Of a DNA stretch of 64,000 nucleotides, positions 23,825 through 35,734 are shown one piece after another. Positions within the stretch are counted from its first letter, which is position 1; every line of letters starts with the position of its first letter. The notes beneath the pieces are model-generated. The model did no database searches. It was not told where the DNA came from and worked only from the letters and a program-made list of their open reading frames with translations. The stretch is from Eublepharis macularius. Lineage: Eukaryota; Chordata; Lepidosauria; Squamata; Eublepharidae. The position numbers and the translations under genes are program-made. The stretch spans positions 65,415,028 to 65,479,027 of the forward strand of contig NC_072793.1 of the NCBI RefSeq assembly GCF_028583425.1. The letters are read 5' to 3'.

Positions 23825-24485
23825 GGAGAGGAGAAGGGGTTACATCTAGATTAGATTGCTGCAGTCCATGCTACGTGGGACTGCCCTTGAAAAGTTCAAT
23901 TGGTACAGAATGCTGCTGCCAGGATATTGACTGAAGTAGGGACTATATCACTCCAGTCTTGGCCCATGTACAGTGACTCTCAATCTGTTTCCAGGCACAA
24001 TTCAAGGTGCTGGGGTAACCTGGCTTGCAACTCATATACCAGAAGGACTGCTTACTCTCTTACAAACCTGCTTTACTGCTATGGTCATCTTTAGAAGCCT
24101 TGTTTCAGGTTGCGTCTGCCTTCTGAAATTAGGTGAGTGGCAACCAACGAGAGAGCCTTTTCGGTCATGACACCAAAACTCTGGAACTCTCTCCCCAGAA
24201 AGATTCATCTTTCGCGTTCTGTTTTTGTCTTCTGCCAGCAGGTGAAGACTCTTGCTTCATCTGGCTTCCCTCTGTGATCCCTCCTTCCTGCCTGTTGTTT
24301 TTATGTATGTGTATAGCATCGTATCAGTATTTTAACTTGGTTTTAATTGTTTTACTGATGTGATTTTGTTTCATGGCTTTTAAAATGTCTGTATTAACGC
24401 ACCTTTTAAAATCTGCTAGCCAAGTGGGTAGCCTTGATGAAAGCAAAAAGGCAGGGTATACATTCTGTAAATAAATAATTAAAAC
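23825..24485 (+). mobile_element. L2/CR1-clade LINE 3' fragment
   Basis: Degraded LDYC..GLPLK and VQNAAARILTEVGTIS region, then W N SL PE-like sequence (ACTCTGGAACTCTCTCCCCA), ending in an A-rich TAAATAAATAATTA tail. Confidence 0.6.
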
Positions 24486-25312
24486 TGATCATCTCATCTC
24501 TTCAACATTTTTCAAGTAAGGCAATTCCATAAATGTTCTATGATACAGAAAAATGAAGGACAAGAGCAATGATGAACTCCACAGATAGTCCTCAAATAAT
24601 GAATTTTGAAACCACTGTTGACCCCCCAAGAATTCCTTTTCCATGGACAAGGTGATGTGATTATATTGTTATATTATGGTAAGGAAACTTGATTATCTGT
24701 ATTGAAATTTGTGTAGGATCAGCTTTTGAGAGAAATTCAAGTGGGTTTGTTTCATCTGTGTGTTGTAACTAACTTCATGTTTTAATATTGATTCACATTT
24801 TTGTTGAATGATTATGATGATAGTACAGCAAAGCATGAGGACACTGAAGTTATTGAAAAAGGCTTTAAAAGTGATAGGGATAGCCGGAGATAGTATCCCT
24901 GTTCACATATTACAGTGAACGTGCTTATATTCTGCATGTACATGCGTACATCTGATGGTAAGAAAAAGCCAATGTTCATTCACTTTACAAATGAAACCAG
25001 GGACCAGTACCTAGATAATTGTTCCATTTAAATCACACATTCAGCTGTGCATATATTGAATGTAACATGAGAATTAATAAATGCACATATAAGGAAAAAT
25101 CCAGTGTATGCTATACACTGATTATGTGTTCATTGTAATTTATGAACAGGGCTGTTGAGTGGAGGATAAGAACTAATAAGCTTCATATTTAGCAAAGTAC
25201 AATTTAGCCTCCCGCCATTAGCATTCCATACCCTGGGAAACTCTTACAGGATGACTCAGCTCAACCCCACCCCTCCTGAGTAGATACAAATGACCTGCCA
25301 ACATCTTTTCCA
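24486..25312. other. Intergenic, no gene seen
   Basis: AT-rich unique-looking sequence. Confidence 0.5.
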
Positions 25313-25482
25313 CACTGTGACACTGAGAGATCTCTGTCTTTTGGTGCTACACCTCTGAAGATGCCAGCCACAGCTGCTGGCGAAACGTCAGGAACTACAA
25401 TGCCAAGACCACGGCAATACAGCCCGGAAAACCCACAACAACCATCGTTCTCCGGCCATGAAAGCCTTCGACAATACAGTTT
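25313..25482 (+). mobile_element. Short Penelope-like 3' end, copy 1
   Basis: About 165 bp nearly identical to 55517-55676. No protein is encoded. It carries a hammerhead-like core (see next entry). The 3' border, after TTCGACAATACA, agrees with that of the second copy. No clear target duplication was found here. Confidence 0.5.
25336..25409 (+). ncRNA. Hammerhead-ribozyme-like motif, intact core
   Basis: Core CTGAAGA 25355-25361, extra T, stem II GCCAGC/GCTGGC (25363-25368 with 25376-25381), GAAAC 25382-25386, then GTC 25387-25389. This gives a 2-bp stem III (A-U, C-G) with predicted cleavage after C25389. Stem I forms from CCT 25352-25354 with AGG 25390-25392, an internal loop, and GTCTT..GG (25336-25344) with CCAAGAC (25403-25409). 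The geometry is that of a minimal type I hammerhead, which usually needs a dimer for activity. Confidence 0.6.
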
Positions 25483-25524
25483 AGGAAATTAGAAAATAAT
25501 ACTGCCTGAGTGTAATAATGACAG

Positions 25525-25684
25525 ATGGAGTTATCCAGAATATTTTAAATAAGACCCATTTTAGTCATTATGATTTTAGTGCTTAGGTACTGGGAGATTG
25601 TGGTATGGAGTTATCCAGAATATTTTAAATAAGACCCATTTTAGTTATTATGATTTTAGTGCTTAGGTACTGGGAGATTGTGGT
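25525..25684 (+). repeat. Direct tandem duplication, 2 x 80 bp
   Basis: 25525-25604 and 25605-25684 differ by one base (GTCATTA against GTTATTA). The unit is otherwise single copy in the window. Confidence 0.9.
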
Positions 25685-25895
25685 ATGTGTGAGCCTCTTG
25701 ATATATGTTGTTGTCATTTCGAGTTTTGGTATGCATGACTGAAAATAGTTTAGAGAGTATGCATTTATGCATTCCAAAGCTGGAAAAATACAAAATAGTT
25801 ACTGAACTGGGCATAGTGCTCTTTCCAGTATACAAAGTGGAACAACAAAATCATAACAACTGAGTTTGATGAGTATCTACTAAGGACAGACTAAG

Positions 25896-26468
25896 ACCTA
25901 GAGCAGGGGTGGCCAAACTGTGGCTTGGGAACCACATGTGGCTCTTATAGACATATTGTGCGGCTCCTGGAGGTCTCTGAGTATCGCCGTGGCCATACAT
26001 TTTATTTTAGACTAGTTTATTTCCCTCCCTCCTTTTCCTCCTTTCCATGTCTTTCCCTCTCTTTCCTTCTTTCTTTCCATGTCTTTCCTCCCTTTTCCTT
26101 TTTTCCTTCCTTCCTTCTTTCTTTCCATGTCTTTCATAGTTTCAATAAAAATGTTGGGGTTGCCAGTTACGACTCAGAAAATATCTGGGGACTTTGGGGG
26201 TGCAGCCTAGCAAAGGATGTGATGTCACTTCCAAGTAAAAAGTCAGGTGATGGCTCTTCCCAAGCTCCACCCCTTCCGATGATGTCATTTCCAGCATACT
26301 GCACCAAAAACCCACCCCTTTCTGTGATGTCACTTTCAGGACACTCCCCCAAACCCACCTCCTCATCTAAAGTCACTTCAATTTATCGTGTCTTGTGGCT
26401 CTCAAACATCTGAGGTTTATTCTATGTGGCTCTTACATTAAGCAAATTTGGCCACCCCTGACCTAGAG
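25896..26468. mobile_element. hAT-like nonautonomous element with 8-bp target duplications
   Basis: ACCTAGAG at 25896-25903 and 26461-26468 flanks a 557-bp element. Terminal repeats are CAGGGGTGGCCAAACTGTGG at the left and CAAATTTGGCCACCCCTG at the right. A CCTT/TTCT pyrimidine repeat (26025-26130) and TGATGTCACTT repeats lie inside. No transposase. Confidence 0.85.
26025..26135 (+). repeat. Pyrimidine-rich (CCTT/TTCT)n repeat
   Basis: Imperfect CTTTCC and TTCCTTCC units, with CCATGTCTTTC interspersed three times, inside the hAT-like element. Confidence 0.8.
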
Positions 26469-27879
26469 TATATGTTAATAAGGGCTAGACTAGATGGCCA
26501 TTGGCATACACTCCAGTTCTACAGGTCAATCTAAACTACAAAACTGTATCACTTTTATATCAGTTCAAGTGTCACTTCTCCCAAGGAACTGTGCTTTGGT
26601 TAGGGTTCTGAGAATTAACTGCTAGAGATCCATAACTACACTTCCCAGGATTCCTTGGAGACAGGCAATTCAATTAATTCCTGTCTGCAAATGACAGCAA
26701 AGAGTGAAGACGTACAGAATAAAAATGAGAACTTGTAATATCTTTCTCAACTTCCACTTGCCGCTGCAGGTCGATATAAGGATGTTTATACCAGCAACCT
26801 GAAGATTAGTTCAGCTGTGTTTTGCTCCTCCCTCCATGCTACAGGAGGACTGCAGGAGGCTGGGGGCGGTGATAAGTGTGCAAAATTACTCCAAGGTTTG
26901 GGGGAAGGTTTCTTGACACCTGATGATGCCAGCCAACCAGTTAGTTCCCTGGTGACAAAAGTTATGTTTTGATTGAATGCATGTTGGGATCTTCAGAATT
27001 GGGCTCTGAGCTCGAAAACTGTTTTGTCAGTCTTTGTAAGCATTATAAGACTAAGTCACTGTGTTTGCTCTTCTCCTTAGAGCCTATATTCTCAAACTTT
27101 GGAATCCTCCCCAGGCGGAGATGGCTGGCAGACCTCATAAATGTCACATTGGAAGGAGACCGACTCATCACTCCGTCTGTGCCACAGCAGCTTCCTCTCC
27201 CGAGCAGCTTCCTGAGAGAGGTGTAATGGAGAAAGGCAGAATACTCCTTTGCTAAAAAAAAGGGTCCTGCATTATGTAGTAGTCATACATCTTTGTGATT
27301 CCAGTGTGGGATTTGTTTTGCGATTCTCCCCACTTCTGTTTCCTCACTTCCCTGTGACACCAAATGTGCCTCTATTGATTTGCTCCCTGCATTTGTTTTC
27401 ATGATTCATTATTAATGGGATCATTTTTCCATCCTTCAAGCATGAAGGCAAATTTTGTGTAAAAATCAATTGAGTGAATGCTGCCGATGGCGTGTTTGGT
27501 TTTCTTTGCTTTCATCTCCTGCATGCTGTCCTCGGGAGACACGGAGCAGGATATTAGGAAACAAGCACCGAACAGAGGGAGGAAAAATCAATTGTCAGTG
27601 GTTTGTGTCAAGGAGTCTCTTTTTCTCAATTGGTGTCAGTGATTTGCATGTGGCTGTTTCAGAGCTCTGCTCCCACCCCAGCCCAGCCCAGCCCAGCCCA
27701 GCAGGGAATTCCCTTTTCCATATTGGTCATAGCCAGAGAGATCTTTATTTGCCTATTGGTCACAGCCAGAGCGAGCTTTATTTTCAAAGGAGATTGCTAT
27801 TATGGGTCGTTTTCACAGACTGCATGGGATGTGTTCACACATGAAGACACAGGACTTAAGCTGAATCAGATCTTGGAAC
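26469..27879. other. Intergenic, no gene seen
   Basis: Frames to 129 codons (27455-27844) without a recognisable product. The CCCAG repeat lies inside. Confidence 0.45.
27675..27702 (+). repeat. (CCCAG)n short tandem repeat
   Basis: Five consecutive CCCAG units. Confidence 0.85.
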
Positions 27880-28035
27880 ATCAAGGTCAATATTGTCTAC
27901 TCAGACTAGTAGTGATTTTCCTGGGTCTCAGGCAGAGGTCTTTCATATCACTCTCTGGTCTTTTTAACTAAAGATGCTGGGGATTGAACCTGAGACCTTC
28001 TGCATGCCGAGCAGATTGGGACCATGGGACATGGC
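27880..28035 (-). mobile_element. Second type of tRNA-derived SINE, fragment
   Basis: The minus strand contains CATGCAGAAGGTCTCAGGTTC and AATCCCCAGCATC, aligning with 35995-36035. Confidence 0.5.
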
Positions 28036-28189
28036 CCTTTCCTAAACCAAATGTCATTCACATGGTTTTTGCATCCTCTAATTCAATACAATAGCTCAAA
28101 TGTAAATTTAATTTTAAAATGGCTCTTTCCAGTTTTTGTCCCGCAGTCACACATGCACATAAAGAGTGCAACAAGGCACAATAGATGAT

Positions 28190-29850
28190 ACAACCCTATA
28201 ATGTTGACTTAGAAATAATTTGTACTAATTTCAACATCTATATCAAGCTGCTGGAAGAGGTCATCTAATGATTGGGGCTGAGTTGCCACCAATATGCTGG
28301 TGATAGTCAGCTCTGTCTCGTGCTACCAGCAGATCCCAGGGAGACTATGGAAACTGTGAACAGATAGGTGCCTGGAGGCAGTTTTTGAGTGTGTGAGGAC
28401 TGACATGCTGACACTTAAGCCTGACAAGACAGAGGTGCTACTGGTTGTGGGGGGAGGTCTGACCCAGGAAATGGGTTATCTCCTATTCTAGATGAAGTTG
28501 CACTCCCCTCTAAAAAAGCAGGTTTGTAGCTTGGGGGTGCTGCTGGATCCGGGCCTCTTGTTGGATATACAGGCAACGGCTATTGCTGGGGTGCCTTTCA
28601 CCAACTTGGGCTGATGAGCCTGCTACGGCCCTTTCTGGGCAGCAAAAATCTTGCCAATGTAGTTAGTACATGCCCTGATAACATCACTATTTATTTCATT
28701 TTACATAAAAAGGGAACGCCCCCCTTTCCAACAAAGAATTATGGGATCAAAAGGTGGAGGGAAACAAACCAAACAAACCAAAATGAACAAGATGCTAAAA
28801 AAATATATAAATGTAGAATTCATCTATAAAATTAAAAATTGATGCATTGGTTTTTTTATCTTCCATATTATTTTTAGCTTTTTGTTCATTTTGGTTTGGT
28901 TCATTTTTTTCAAACTTTTGGTTACCTAACTAATATATTTCACTTAAGTCATACTCACTGGCCTTTAAAAAAATGCTTCCTTCCAACTCAATCCAGCCCA
29001 CAAGACGGCCCCCTACCTTGACATAGCCGATTGGGCCACCTGGATTCATGGCATGGTAATATCAAGACTTGGCTACTGTAATGTACTCTACATAAGTCTC
29101 CCCTCAAAGTCAGCTCAGAGACTCCAATTGGTGCAGAGGCTGCAGCTAAGCGAAGCTAGCGAAGCATGTATATTACTCCCATTCTGCAGTAACTGCATTG
29201 GGAGTTACCAGTCTCAATTCAAGATTTAGGCTATCACATACAAAGCCCTTCATGGCCTTGGTCCCTCATATCTACAGGCGTGCTTCTTTCCCTATGCTCT
29301 GCCACGGCAACTTCACTCATCTGAGCAGGACCTTCTGCAAGTACCACTCTGCATGTGGGCAAAATCAACAACTGTCCATACATGTATATTCTCTGTGGTG
29401 GACCCCGCCTTATGGAACAGCCTGCCTGAAGAGGTCAGGAAAGCTCCCATGCTCCTGGCTTTCTGAAAACTACGCAAAGGGGAATTATTCAGGAGAATTT
29501 TTTTTTAAAATAGGAAAGAGGGTTCAGAGAGATGCTTTGCTAAAGGGATATGGACTGTAGTTTATACTACTGTGCATTCCCTGTTGCTGTAAGTACATTC
29601 CTACCGGGTAGTTTCCACAGCATTTAATAATATGTCATGTCAACTTGCTTATGTTTTGTTTCAGCATCTTTTGCAGCTCTGTATTCAGATTTATGCTTGG
29701 TTTTCAAACTTCCGCTATCCATTCCCTATTATATTGTTTATAGAATGTCCCAGTCACTGATCATATTGTCTTACACTGTGTAATTTGCTTTGAGTCTCAG
29801 AGAGAAAGATGGACTATAAATAACATTTTTTTAAAAATATGTGCATGTTC
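28190..29850 (+). mobile_element. L2/CR1-clade LINE, interrupted RT copy
   Basis: It contains the remains of the RT catalytic motif region (YADDTQL-like, then VNRCLEAV, LKPDKTEVLLV at 28290-28450), LGVLLDPGL and DLATWIHGMVISRLGYC at 29010-29080. YKALHGLGPSYL (29235-29275) and the shared 3' tail to about 29850 follow. Frameshifts and stops are frequent. 28660-28960 has an unrelated AT-rich stretch that probably inserted into it. Confidence 0.7.
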
Positions 29851-30560
29851 ATCATGGCTTGCAAAGCTGCTAAAATAATTTTATAACAGCGCTGTGTGCT
29901 GCTACGAAGCATTTCTCTAATAATTCTAAAGGACAAACTAAAGGAATTAGGAATATGCCTTTGCTATTTCTCTGTATCTAATTGTCCAAAAGGCAGATTA
30001 GCCTAGTGTGATCTATGTCAGACTCTTAAAGGACTTGTGAGCAGTAGTTTGCTAATCTCAAATAGTCCCCCCCCCCCCAAAAAGGTGTTGCCAAATGGCA
30101 AAAAATTAGTGATGTTACTGACCATAAAAACCAATCTATTCTACCCCTACCCCCACCCCCACCCCAGCCTTTAAGAACAGTTTGATCTGCAGATATCAGA
30201 CCTCATACCTTCCATGAGCTGAAGATATTACTACCTGAGCTGCTTTCACAAAGAGATGTCACAAGCCAAACTAATCTTAAAGGCATAGAAACAGCAGCTG
30301 ATAACAAGTTGATAAACCCCTTATAATGTCAGGGTTTAAAAAAAACAAGTTTATAGCCTATTGAGGGAAACAGTACTAACACAGGCTTAAATGAAACAAT
30401 TTGGGGCTTTCTTGAGCATTTTTTAAAAATCAGCAAATAGCAGCTGAGGTTTCTGATCACACCCATATTGTAGGGATGGGGGTAGCTCTTTCCTACCATG
30501 CTTTTCTGCCCCCCCAACTATATGCTCCAGTGTAGATTGCCTGTTTTTCCTCCATGATTT
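29851..30560. other. Intergenic, no gene seen
   Basis: Poly-C runs (30067-30079, 30145-30165) and AT-rich sequence. Confidence 0.5.
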
Positions 30561-30660
30561 GGGTCCAATAGCACCTTAAAGACCAACTAGTAGCCATCTA
30601 GTTGGTCTTTAAGGTGCTATTGGACCTGGATCTTGCTCTTCTACTGCAGATCTACTCTAA
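30561..30660 (+). mobile_element. Short palindromic element of the same tail family
   Basis: Two arms of about 28 bp (GGTCCAATAGCACCTTAAAG... and its inverse) flank a 7-nt loop without mismatch. A short tail (CTTCTACTGCAGATCTACTC) resembling the other copies follows. No target duplication was recognised. Confidence 0.5.
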
Positions 30661-31084
30661 CTAACATTACGTTTGGAAAAGAAAAGAGTTGCTCTAGATG
30701 TTACAGAGCTATAGAAAGAATACCACATATAACTGCTGTTTTTGGTATCAGCCCCATGTCTTTTATAATATCTAGTGCCTCTCTGAGAAGATGAGCAACT
30801 GAGCCAAATTTCCAATGTTTAAGAGACCGTTACCTTTACCTAAGAGACAGGGCTTATTGTGTTGCACAGTTATTTGCCAAATATTTTATGGAAAGTAAGC
30901 AAAATATGTACACTTTGCTTTATCCAAACAATTTAAGAATGGTTGTAGAAACTAGATTTTCATAGTAGAAAATTTTGATTCTAAATGACCACTATTAACA
31001 ACATGCCATCAACACAGTTACTTCTCAGCACTTTGGGCACACAGCCTGAAAGCAGCCTTCATTTCCACCTTGTAAATGCTTTTA

Positions 31085-32045
31085 TTTATGAAAATATTAA
31101 TAATCCACCTTTCCCTTGTGGCTCGAGGCAGCTTATAATTTCAAATTAAAACCATTCATATTACAATAAAATGCCATTAACCACCCCATAAAAACATATT
31201 CTGCTTAAAACCCATTAAAACCTCTGCAAATTAAATTGCCTTACAGTACCTTCTAAAAGTTTCTAAGGACTGCACCCCCCCCATCTCCTCAGGGAGCCCA
31301 TCCACAAAATGTGAGCCATTACCAAAACAGACGGGGCTCTGAAAGACACTTTGGACAACTTTAAGCAGGAGAACAGCCAGAAGATGGCAACTAAAGGTCC
31401 ATAACTGGCTCACAGGGACAAACAAGAAAGACACTACACCAGATATGTGGGTCCTAGGCCTTGAAGGCCTTTAAAGATTATACCAGTACCTTGACTTAAA
31501 ATTAAAAAAACAATTTTCAGACCATGTAGTTGTTTTTAAAAGTGATTTATCCTCATTGGCTGGCCCCTGACAATGATTAGGCTGCATATTCTGAACTAAT
31601 TACAGTTTTCATATTAGCAGGAATCATATTACAGGAATCCAAATGTTACAAAGCATAGATTAGGCTGGCCATGGCAGCTGAGTCTAAGAAAGGACAGAGT
31701 TGAACCAGTTGATAAAAAGCACTCTTTGCTAATTTGCAATGTTTCTCAAACAAATGCTCCGAGGTTCATAACCTGATATGCCAAGCTAACTCCATCACAT
31801 CTAGAATGAGGGGCTCCATTCCCTCCAAAGCCTCAATCTTCCCAACCAGAATTCTTGTCCAGATTCAGAGTCAGTTTGTTCTGCTTTAACCACTTGAACA
31901 TGGCCTCAAATCACTGGTTCAGACCTGAGATGGATGCATTTGGAGGCTTAGATAATGTAATATAGATCTGGGTGTCATCTACATACTGATAAAGTTCAAT
32001 CTCCATGCTGAATATCATCAAATTACTGCTTTATTCTAACTTTTA
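31085..32045 (-). mobile_element. L2/CR1-clade LINE fragment, minus strand
   Basis: Reverse-orientation 3' sequence (TATTTATGAAAATATTAATAATCC at the left end) with the characteristic TCCTAGGCCTTGAAGGCCTTTAA and GGTGTCATCTACATACTGAT stretches seen in reptile LINE copies. No open frame of length. Confidence 0.55.
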
Positions 32046-32728
32046 ATGATGTGACTGAAAAAAAAATCACCAATGTGCTGGTTCTCAATAATTCTCTCAG
32101 GATTTCTTGATTCAGAGATTTATTATCCTCTGCTCCTGCATTACAGAGTCTGCTTAATATGATATTCAATTGTGACATTCAGTATCTATTTAATGTAATA
32201 ATTTAAAGAGGGACAATCGATAATATTGAAACAATCAGCTGAACAAAGTGAAAATTCTTTAGCACTATATGCTTTACCCGTGGCTTCTCCCACTTTGATA
32301 GAATCAGTCATTTATTGATTAAATCAGTCATTTGTTTACCAAATGCCCCAGTCCTGCAAAGATAAACACAATTTTATCTTAGATTATGAGACAATCCATT
32401 AAGATCTACCAGCATTACATTCGCTCCACATGAATTCTTGTATTTTTTAGAAATAAGCTATAACACATCAGGGCTCAAGAATTATTTTATAACGGGAAAG
32501 GTAAAAATTGGGAAATTCCCTCAACCCAAATCTCTCCCTTCAGGACACAATAAAAAAGAATGTTATATATAAGGTGATGTGATTTACTTCCATGCCTCGA
32601 AAAACTCTAACTGCCCATTTTCACACATTAACCCTCTATTAAAGGGACAGGACTTTTTTCTCCAGGCTGGTTGGCAACCCTAACTATAATGGGCATTTTT
32701 TTTTTCAACAGGCAGAACTCTGTCTTTC
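32046..32728. other. Intergenic, no gene seen
   Basis: AT-rich; the GGCAACCCTA end of a MITE is at about 32672-32682. Confidence 0.5.
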
Positions 32729-33077
32729 TCAGAGCCAAGCTACAAGTGATGCCTGACAGAGGTTGGACACTTGTCAGCTTCCCTCAAGTTTTGATGGGAA
32801 ATGTAGGCATCCTCGTCTTGCAGCTTGGCTCTCCATTTAATTGAAATTTACAGAGCAGCAGTTTATGGAAGGGAGAATATGTGGTCAGGAGGGGAGTCCA
32901 GGTGTCGGGCTCTTGCCAGGCACCCCCCTTCCCCTCTGCTGTGTGTGTGTGTGGGGGGGGGTCAATTAAATGGAGAGCAAAGCTAAAAGACCAGGACACC
33001 TACATTTCCCATCAGAACTTGAGGTAAGCTGACAAGTGTCCAACCTGTGTCAGGTGTCACTTGTAGCTTGGCTCTCA
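32729..33077. mobile_element. Harbinger-like MITE with TCA target duplication
   Basis: Long terminal inverted repeats of about 80 bp begin GAGCCAAGCTACAAGTGA and are flanked by TCA at 32729-32731 and 33075-33077. The inner part holds a GT/poly-G simple repeat. Same family as 54578-54811. Confidence 0.7.
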
Positions 33078-33684
33078 GGTTCCAGACCTGGTGACCTTAC
33101 AACCCACCTGGGCTAAGGAGTGAGGGGAAAAGGGCAATGGAAATCTATTTGGCCTCTACTGGTTCTTTATCTAGTTCGTCAACTAACGTTAATCCTTAGT
33201 GTTCTTAATATAGCAACCACTATGTGTTCCTTCTGCTCTCAGCCTTTTAAAGGACCCAGATATTCTATTTAGTATTAGAGAGACTTTTGATTAACCACTT
33301 TTAAATATATTTGCAACTGGAGATGACTATTCTCCCCTCATTCTTCCCTGAAGGCTATCTGATAAAACTCCACCAGGACCCCTCCATCCAAGCCTACTTG
33401 GCATTCTACAGAAGTGGTAGACAAGGAGCCTAAATCCCCCCTTGTTTGTTAATGTACATTCTAGAGTTGCCAACAGGCCTGAAGAATAATGTCCTGTGCC
33501 CATGTAGAAATGGGCAGCTGGAGCTTTTTACAGCACGAAGGTAAAAAGAACATTGCCTGCCAAATAAGCCTCTAGTGGGATAGGATTTTTTTTTCTCCAG
33601 ACACTTGACAACTAGTCTGATGAAGATTTCTGTAGAACTCAAAGTTTTCTTGCTCTTAGGGTCATTTTAGTTGGTCTTGAATAC

Positions 33685-33890
33685 ACATGCAGCTGACTTA
33701 TACAGAGTCAGATCCTTGGTCTTCAGTATTGCCGACTCTGACTGGCAGCAGCTGTCTAGGGTTTCGGGAACTGTAGCAGTCTTCCCCATCACCTGCTCCC
33801 TGATTCTTTTGGAGATGCCAGGGACTGAACCTAGGATCTCCGGAGTGCAAAGCAGATCCTGTACCTCTCAACTGTGGCCTCAACCCTATC
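33685..33890 (-). mobile_element. Second type of tRNA-derived SINE, minus strand
   Basis: On the minus strand the B box reads AGGTTCAGTCCC, and the downstream body contains CAGACTCGGCAATACTGAAG-like sequence. The head differs from the SINEs above and matches 35980-36110 and 27965-28030. Confidence 0.55.
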
Positions 33891-34142
33891 TTAAGCAAAA
33901 GGTATTACATGGCTTTGCTTTTGGATTTTACTTTAGACTGATGTGGCTAATATGAATGGCTGCGAAGAAACAGCTTCTTGGGTCCTTTGATTTCATTAGG
34001 AACAACTTTGCTCACCTCTGCATGACAAAGGTTGGTGTCCGGAGTCTTTTGCATTTGGCCATCTTTGCCTCTTAGATAAAAGCATGTGCACAATGCATTT
34101 TGACTGCAGGAATCCCCTTATTCAAAAGTACTGCTAAGATTC

Positions 34143-34328
34143 CTTAAAGCAGAATTGTAAAGAGTCCAGCACCTTTAAGACTAACCAACTTTATTGTAGT
34201 ATAAGCTTTTGAGAACCACAGCTCTCTTCATCGTCTGACGAAGGTGCTTAAAGGTGCTACTGGACTCTTTACTATTTTGCAACTACAAACTAACATTGCT
34301 AAATCCTCTGGATCTTAAAGCAGAATTG
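34143..34328 (+). mobile_element. Palindromic retroelement with 15-bp target duplications
   Basis: CTTAAAGCAGAATTG is duplicated at 34143-34157 and 34314-34328. The 156-bp insert starts AGAGTCCAGCACCTTTAAG and carries the inverse (CTTAAAGGTGCTACTGGACTC) near its right end, followed by a tail like that at 10018-10049. The hammerhead part is truncated in the right arm and mutated in the left arm (GAAA changed to AAAA when read on the minus strand). Confidence 0.7.
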
Positions 34329-35124
34329 CAAAGGATCCAGCTGAGCTAACGCTTGCATTGGAATGAAAAACCATCTCTGGCACTTTGCAAGGCTCACACA
34401 AAAGCCTGTTTTATATTTCACATCTTTAGTATTTTATTTGAGAAAAAGTGAGACAGCTGCTTTGCTGTTGAATTGTCTTTTAAGAACAGAGAAAATGAAA
34501 ATTGTAAGGTTGTTAGACATGCTATTGTGTGCCCCCATCTGGAGGATTGACATGGCCACCATGGAAAGGAAAATCTTATCTTACGAGCGAGCTGGCATTG
34601 CTGAGAATGTTAAGTTCTGCCTGAAATCACTTGAATCTTTCTCTCTAGTGTGTGATAGGGCTTGATTCATTCTTTTATCTGCTGCACCGTAGGAAGCAAT
34701 ACTAGTAGTCCTTCATGTGAATGTAGCACTTTTGCTGTTCATCAGCACAGTACTCCTTACAATAGCACTGTAAGGACACTTACTATTAGCATATTGCAGG
34801 TGGGTGGGTGAGGCTGAGAAAGAATGCTTGCCTAAGGCCACCTAGTTCATGACAAAGGCAAGATTTATACCTCCCAGCTCACTCTCTTAGCTCCTATGCA
34901 AACCAGGTCCCCCAAACCAGTGGCAGCCATACCATGAGGCAATGTGAGGCAGCTGCCTCAAATGACAAATCTGAAGTACCACGAGGAGTAGCAAAATAAT
35001 AACAATAGCATTCAATTTATATACTCCTTAGGAATTGTCATATTTTTGTATGGTTGTTTTAAGTTAATGTGGAATGGGTTTTGTGTGGTTATGTTTTAAG
35101 TTAATGTGGAATAAATTTATTATT
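34329..35124. other. Intergenic, possible old MIR-like SINE trace
   Basis: 34795-34880 (GGCTGAGAAAGAATGCTTGCC, TAAGGCCACCTAG) loosely resembles a SINE body. No gene; the 100-codon frame at 34363-34665 has no recognisable domain. Confidence 0.3.
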
Positions 35125-35372
35125 AAATTTTTAAAAATTTATATACCACCCTTAGGGACAACTTAACACCTACTCAGAGCAATTTACAAAGTGTGTTATT
35201 ATTATCCTCACATCAATCACCCTGTGAGGTGAGTGGGACTGAGAGAGCTCTGGGAGAGCTGTGACTGACCCAAGGTCACCCAGCTGGCTTCAAGTGGAGG
35301 AGTGAGGAATCAAACCCGGCTCTCCAGATTAGAGTCCCACCACTCTTAACCACTGCACCAAACTGGCTCTCA
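35125..35372 (-). mobile_element. tRNA-derived SINE, near full length
   Basis: Close relative of 12880-13112: GACTGACCCAAGGTCACCCA, GGTTTGATTCC on the minus strand and GGTTAAGAGTGGTGGGAC head. The left end carries the poly-A/T tail region. Confidence 0.75.
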
Positions 35373-35734
35373 TATGGAAGACAGATTCATATCTCTGACT
35401 CAGAAAGCACAGCTAATTTCTGCTCCCGTGAATTTCATGTAGGCTTGTACAGGAGGACTTCCTGACACATTACATCCCATGTTAATCAGTGAGAATAGAG
35501 GTGTTGTTTGGATTTTCCAACTCAGGAACCCAATCGGCTTGCCCTGACCGAAAGCAGGCCGCTGATGGTCTCTGCTTTGGAATATAGAAGTACCTGATAG
35601 GCAAAACTCACTTTTCCTCCTTTGACTGAAAGGCAGTTAGAAGGGTTCTGGAAGCCAAACCTCCCCATCAGTATCTGGAAGAAAGACCACTACAGTATTA
35701 CCTCCTACTCAGTGGCATTACCCCCTTATTTTTA

